Positions 60,593 through 64,000 of a DNA stretch of 64,000 bases are shown one piece after another. Position 1 is the stretch's first letter. Each line of letters opens with the position of its first letter. A model generated the notes under the pieces. The model worked only from the letters and a program-made list of their open reading frames with translations, did not search any database and was not told the origin of the DNA. The DNA is taken from the NCBI GenBank assembly GCA_934725015.1, contig CAKVAS010000006.1, positions 77,578-141,577 on the forward strand, given 5' to 3'. Origin of the DNA: an uncultured Bacteroidales bacterium (GTDB lineage: Bacteria; Bacteroidota; Bacteroidia; Bacteroidales; UBA932). Position numbers and translations under genes: made by a program.

Positions 60593-61702
60593 ATGGCGAA
60601 TGAAATAATTAAAGCCTCCGATAATATTGAGGACTTGTTCAGCAAGGTGTCCGGTCTGATAGAGCAGGCAAGGTCTTACGTCAAGACTTCAGTCAATACA
60701 GCGGAGGTCTATACCAAATATTATATTGGTCAATATATAGTAGAATACGAGCAAAGTGGAAATGTCCGTGCACAATATGGGAAACAAGTTTTGAAAGAAT
60801 TGTCTCAGAAACTAATTGCTCATTTTGATGAAGGGTGGTCTGTTGACACTTTGGAAAAATGCCGCAAATTGTTCTTGGTGTATTCAAATTCCGCAACTCT
60901 GTTACGGAATTTGAAAAAACAGGGGAAATCCGCAACAGCGTTGCGGATTTTTGAAAAGACAGAGACAGAAGCTCCAAACTTTCTTCTTTCATGGTCTCAT
61001 TATTTAATTTTGATGCGTATTGCCAATGACACTGAACGCAATTTCTACGAGATAGAATGTGCAAGCCAACATTGGGGAGTTCGACAATTACAGCGTCAAG
61101 TAGGCAGTTGCCTCTATGAGCGATTGGCTCTGAGCCGAGACAAGGACGAGGTAATGCGTTTGGCAAAGGAAGGTCAAACTATAGAGAAACCTTCTGATGT
61201 TATCAAGAGTCCTTTGACCTTGGAGTTCTTAGGATTGAAACCAGATGCCGCTTACACAGAATCAAAGTTGGAGAATGCCATTATCAGCAAGATGCAACAA
61301 TTCTTACTTGAACTTGGAAAGGGATTCCTTTTTGAGGCACGTCAAAAGCGTTTTACTTTCGATGAAGATAATTATTATGTAGATTTGGTCTTCTATAATA
61401 GATTGCTGCAATGCTATGTCCTCATTGACCTGAAAACAGACAAGCTTTCTCATCAGGATTTAGGGCAGATGCAGATGTATGTCAATTATTATGACCGCTT
61501 TGTGAAGCAAGACTTTGAGAAGCCAACCATCGGCATATTACTTTGTGAAAGCAAGAATGATGCTCTTGTAGAGTTGACTTTGCCCAAAGACTCTCATGTC
61601 TATGCTTCTGCTTATCAACTATATTTGCCGGATAAGGCTCTGCTGCAAGCTAAGGTTAAGGAGTGGATTGCAGAATTTGAGGAAAACAGCATAGACGAAT
61701 AA
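60593..61702 (+). CDS. DUF1016 family protein (YhcG-like, PD-(D/E)xK nuclease domain)
   Basis: A 369-residue protein. The N-terminal DUF1016 helical domain (VNTAEVYTKYYIGQYIVEYE) and the C-terminal PDDEXK-like nuclease (GFLFEARQKRFTFDEDNYYV, DLVFYNRLLQCYVLIDLK: D..., LIDLK) are both present. Such genes are often embedded in type I restriction loci. A 22-residue segment (about 98-119, SATLLRNLKKQGKSATALRI) is encoded by two tandem hairpins and looks inserted. ATG 60593 matches the family. Role in defence is likely but unproven. Confidence 0.88.
   Translation: MANEIIKASDNIEDLFSKVSGLIEQARSYVKTSVNTAEVYTKYYIGQYIVEYEQSGNVRAQYGKQVLKELSQKLIAHFDEGWSVDTLEKCRKLFLVYSNSATLLRNLKKQGKSATALRIFEKTETEAPNFLLSWSHYLILMRIANDTERNFYEIECASQHWGVRQLQRQVGSCLYERLALSRDKDEVMRLAKEGQTIEKPSDVIKSPLTLEFLGLKPDAAYTESKLENAIISKMQQFLLELGKGFLFEARQKRFTFDEDNYYVDLVFYNRLLQCYVLIDLKTDKLSHQDLGQMQMYVNYYDRFVKQDFEKPTIGILLCESKNDALVELTLPKDSHVYASAYQLYLPDKALLQAKVKEWIAEFEENSIDE
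60886..60950 (+). repeat. Two tandem hairpins inside the DUF1016 coding sequence
   Basis: Hairpin 1 (60886-60912): AAATTCCGCAAC and GTTACGGAATTT pair with one mismatch around TCT. Hairpin 2 (60926-60950): AAATCCGCAAC pairs perfectly with GTTGCGGATTT around AGC. They are similar in sequence and 13 bp apart, within an open reading frame. Confidence 0.7.
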
Positions 61703-61710
61703 TTAAAGAT

Positions 61711-61730
61711 TTGTGAGACGTGTCTCACAA
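61711..61730 (+). repeat. Palindrome and right copy of the direct repeat after DUF1016
   Basis: TTGTGAGAC and GTCTCACAA form a perfect 9-bp dyad around GT. It contains the ACGTGTCTCACA also found at 60559-60570. It may terminate or mark the end of an inserted cassette. Confidence 0.6.
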
Positions 61731-61750
61731 TTTAAGCAGTATCAAACACA

Positions 61751-63355
61751 ATGAACGGAAAGCAATTAAAGAACAGCATACTTCAATGGGCGATACAAGG
61801 AAAACTTGTACCGCAAGATCCGAATGACGAACCGGCATCAGTGCTGTTAGAGAGAATCCGTGCGGAAAAGGCTCGGCTTGTCAAAGAGGGCAAGATCAAG
61901 AAGGACAAGAATGAATCCATAATCTTCCGAGGTGACGACAATTCCCATTATGAGAAGTTCCTTGCCACCGGGGAGGTAAAATGCATCGACGAGGAAATTC
62001 CGTTCGAGATACCAAAGGGGTGGGAGTGGGAACGCATAGGCAATATATTTGAAACAACAAGTGGTTCAACCCCTTTAAGTAGAAACCCTGATTATTACAA
62101 AGATGGAGGTATCAATTGGGTTCGTACAACTGATTTGAATAATGGGACTTTAAGTAAGGCTGAAATTCAAATTACAGCAAAAGCGTGTTCTGACTATAAT
62201 CTTACTATTCTTCCACAAAATTCAGTGTGCATTGCTATGTATGGTGGTGCTGGCACTATAGGTAAGCATAGTATTTTACACCTTGACACAACTATCAATC
62301 AATCAGTCTGCGCAATCCTGCCAAACGGATATTGTGCTATGGAATATGTTCACACTTTTATTGAATATCAAAGACCATATTGGATGGACTTTGCGACGGG
62401 TTCAAGAAAAGACCCGAACATAAACCAACTCATTATAAAACATTGTCTTTTACCTGTTCCACCAAAAAAGGAACAGTTGCGTATCGTTGAAAAGTTGGGA
62501 TTACTCAGCCCCCATATAAACCGATATGGAGAATGTCAAACAAAACTTGATAATATAAACAAAGAAATATTGAACCTTCTTAAGAAGTCTATTCTCCAAG
62601 AGGCCATTCAAGGCAAACTCGTTCCACAGGATCCGTCCGACGAACCAGCCTCTGAATTGCTGAAACGCATCCGTGAAGAGAAACAAAAACTCATCAAGGA
62701 AGGTAAGCTGAAGAAGAAGGACATCACCGACTCCATCATCTTCCGTGGTGCCGATAACAGGCACTATGAGAAGATAGGTGGTGAAATCGTTGATATAAGC
62801 GAAGATATACCTTTTGACATTCCTGATTCTTGGTCTTGGGTGCGGCTTCGCAATCTTTGTTCGATAATGACTGGGGCTACGTTTAGGAAAGAAGATGCAC
62901 GGCACGATGAGCAAGGAATACGTGTTTTGAGAGGAGGTAATGTCCTTCCTTTTGAAATCAGGTTTAAAGGCGACGATATATTCTTGAGTCCTGATTGTAT
63001 CAAGCATGACATTCTGCTTAAACAGAATGATTTGATCACGCCAGCGGTAACAAGCCTCGAAAATATTTGCAAAATGGCGAGAATTGAAAAGGATATGCCG
63101 ACTACGACAGTTGGCGGATTCGTATTCATTCTTAGACCATATTATGATTCAGACAGCATTTCTATCTATCTGCTAGAGGCGCTGAGTTCCCCAGCACTAA
63201 TAGAATTCGTCAAATCCATAACGAACAAATCTGGCCAAGCATTCTATAACATAGGCAAAGAACGACTTGGCTCAGCTTTAATCCCGTTGCCACCAATTAA
63301 AGAGCAGAAACGAATCAATGATAGGATTGAATTGTTGTGGGACAACTTACGGTAA
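61751..63355 (+). CDS. hsdS: Type I restriction enzyme, specificity subunit (HsdS)
   Basis: A 534-residue two-TRD specificity subunit. Conserved blocks are duplicated: ILQWAIQGKLVPQDPNDEPAS and ILQEAIQGKLVPQDPSDEPAS precede the two halves, then FRGDDNSHYEKF and FRGADNRHYEKIGGE lead into TRD1 and TRD2. The 23-bp inverted repeat (62756-62778) lies at the start of TRD2. The stop overlaps the end of the inverted silent cassette by 9 bp. Confidence 0.95.
   Translation: MNGKQLKNSILQWAIQGKLVPQDPNDEPASVLLERIRAEKARLVKEGKIKKDKNESIIFRGDDNSHYEKFLATGEVKCIDEEIPFEIPKGWEWERIGNIFETTSGSTPLSRNPDYYKDGGINWVRTTDLNNGTLSKAEIQITAKACSDYNLTILPQNSVCIAMYGGAGTIGKHSILHLDTTINQSVCAILPNGYCAMEYVHTFIEYQRPYWMDFATGSRKDPNINQLIIKHCLLPVPPKKEQLRIVEKLGLLSPHINRYGECQTKLDNINKEILNLLKKSILQEAIQGKLVPQDPSDEPASELLKRIREEKQKLIKEGKLKKKDITDSIIFRGADNRHYEKIGGEIVDISEDIPFDIPDSWSWVRLRNLCSIMTGATFRKEDARHDEQGIRVLRGGNVLPFEIRFKGDDIFLSPDCIKHDILLKQNDLITPAVTSLENICKMARIEKDMPTTTVGGFVFILRPYYDSDSISIYLLEALSSPALIEFVKSITNKSGQAFYNIGKERLGSALIPLPPIKEQKRINDRIELLWDNLR
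62756..62778 (+). repeat. Inverted repeat, left copy, at the hsdS TRD2 junction
   Basis: A 23-bp sequence (starts AACAGGCACTATG) identical in reverse complement to 63831-63853. It encodes the conserved NRHYEKIG block before TRD2. It is the likely crossover site for inversion. Confidence 0.85.
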
Positions 63356-63868
63356 TATGTCTAACAAGCCTGCTACTCTTTGAGAAATCCGTTTCTGCTC
63401 ATCAAGAGGCGGAATCCCTATAATAAGATTGTAGAATATATCTTTATTGAGGTGCGGTATGGCCGCACCTTTTTTAGAATTGCGAAGCTGATCTTTATAG
63501 AAACGGATAAAGTTCAACACGTACGGGACATATATCTCTGATGAAATCCATAGTTGCTTGAATGTGCTGCCCATATATCCTTCCATTGGTACGGAGAACA
63601 CCTCTCCGGAGTTCTCCCCATCCACCAGAATGATATTGCTTCCAATACCAACATATTTTCCCGCATTCAACATTGTTGCCGTCGTCTTACCTCGAAGAAA
63701 TTTCGCATCAAGGCAAGGATATCTTCCAGACATCTTTTCTCCATCAATCAGCCGGCAGACATCACCAAGACGTACAATTTGCCAACTTCTCGGAAACGCC
63801 AATTCGATGTCGACTTCATTCATCTCAGAGCCTATCTTCTCATAGTGCCTGTTGAAAGAAGTTGACAA
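63347..63868 (-). pseudogene. Silent, inverted HsdS specificity (TRD) cassette
   Basis: The minus strand encodes a complete alternative second half of HsdS (FNRHYEKIGSEMNEVDIELA, then SWQIVRLGDVCRLI, ending RVAGLLDILP), but no ATG or typical start precedes it. It has the same opening repeat as TRD2 of the expressed gene, facing the opposite way. Inversion across the 23-bp repeats would place it in frame in hsdS. It may be expressed only after inversion. Confidence 0.85.
63831..63853 (-). repeat. Inverted repeat, right copy, of the hsdS inversion system
   Basis: Exact reverse complement of 62756-62778. The segment between the two copies (about 1.05 kb) carries TRD2 and the silent cassette tail to tail. 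Confidence 0.85.
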
Positions 63869-64000
63869 AATGTTATTTTAAGGCATATATGATTCTCTAA
63901 AATTCAGAAGATGGAAAAATTCGAGTGTAAAAAGCAACTTTTTCTTCAACAATTTTAGGTAGTTTTCATTTCCGCAGATTTCGGCAGTCTGCATTCGGCA
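63869..64000. other. No recognisable gene
   Basis: A minus-strand frame runs from the window edge to a stop at 63878-63880 (about 40 codons, rich in Lys and Leu), but I recognise nothing. A recombinase gene for the hsdS inversion may lie beyond the edge. Confidence 0.3.

Noticed and set aside
61751..63355. Repeated blocks in hsdS as a CRISPR-like or tandem repeat
   Set aside because: The repeats are the two conserved regions normal for HsdS subunits, not an array. No CRISPR array was seen in the window.

Overview
The window is a 64 kb chromosomal segment of a Bacteroidota (Bacteroidales) bacterium of moderate GC. The evidence is a complete Na+-translocating NADH:quinone reductase operon, fimbrillin-type lipoproteins, DUF6913, DUF6359 and DUF4143 proteins, a carboxypeptidase-regulatory-domain TonB receptor, and promoters of the Bacteroidetes type (TTTG, 19 bp, TAnnTTTG). 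Genus cannot be read from the sequence; a Rikenellaceae-like or Cryptobacteroides-like lineage is only a guess.

Layout. 1-7.4 kb: 3' truncated dnaK, an RluA-type pseudouridine synthase, a serine hydrolase, thymidine kinase, rsmI, a YoeB/Phd toxin-antitoxin pair and a DUF6359 lipoprotein. 7.6-16.5 kb: a PcrA/UvrD helicase and nqrABCDEF, closed by a structured repeat and a terminator. 16.5-24.7 kb: a glycosyltransferase, a DUF47 protein and a four-gene fimbrial-like operon. 24.7-31.7 kb: tRNA-Asp, uvrA, an SDR enzyme, cysS, a second copy of the structured repeat, and exonuclease III. 31.7-38.9 kb: an AT-richer accessory island. 38.9-50.1 kb: TonB receptor, SGNH hydrolase, flippase-like protein, adenosine-kinase-like PfkB protein, DUF6913, DUF368, tRNA-Arg, FtsX-type permease, M16 peptidase and an exported protein of unknown function. 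50.2-56.6 kb: an atypical UvrD-like helicase, RhuM, dnaX and lptB. 56.7-64 kb: a type I restriction-modification locus (hsdR, hsdM, a DUF1016 nuclease, hsdS) with an inverted silent specificity cassette.

Most notable region. The accessory island holds what looks like an undescribed peptide-modification (RiPP-like) operon on the minus strand. It has a near-ideal promoter at 35379-35409. It encodes one protein that joins a HEIGH zinc-peptidase-like domain, a PqqD/RRE-like winged helix, a radical SAM core and a SPASM domain. This is followed by a 31-codon cysteine-containing peptide gene (32901-32996), a perfect 11-bp stem-loop, a kinase-like protein with SelO-like motifs, and a 66-residue protein. 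The function is inferred from sequence only.

Other signals. Two 126-128 bp repeats (after nqrF and after cysS) keep a 36-nt core while their stems differ but still pair. An A-tract palindrome is shared by the promoters of two lipoprotein loci. A 23-bp inverted repeat in hsdS implies phase variation of the type I system. The DUF1016 gene is bracketed by 12-bp direct repeats and carries two tandem hairpins inside its coding sequence.
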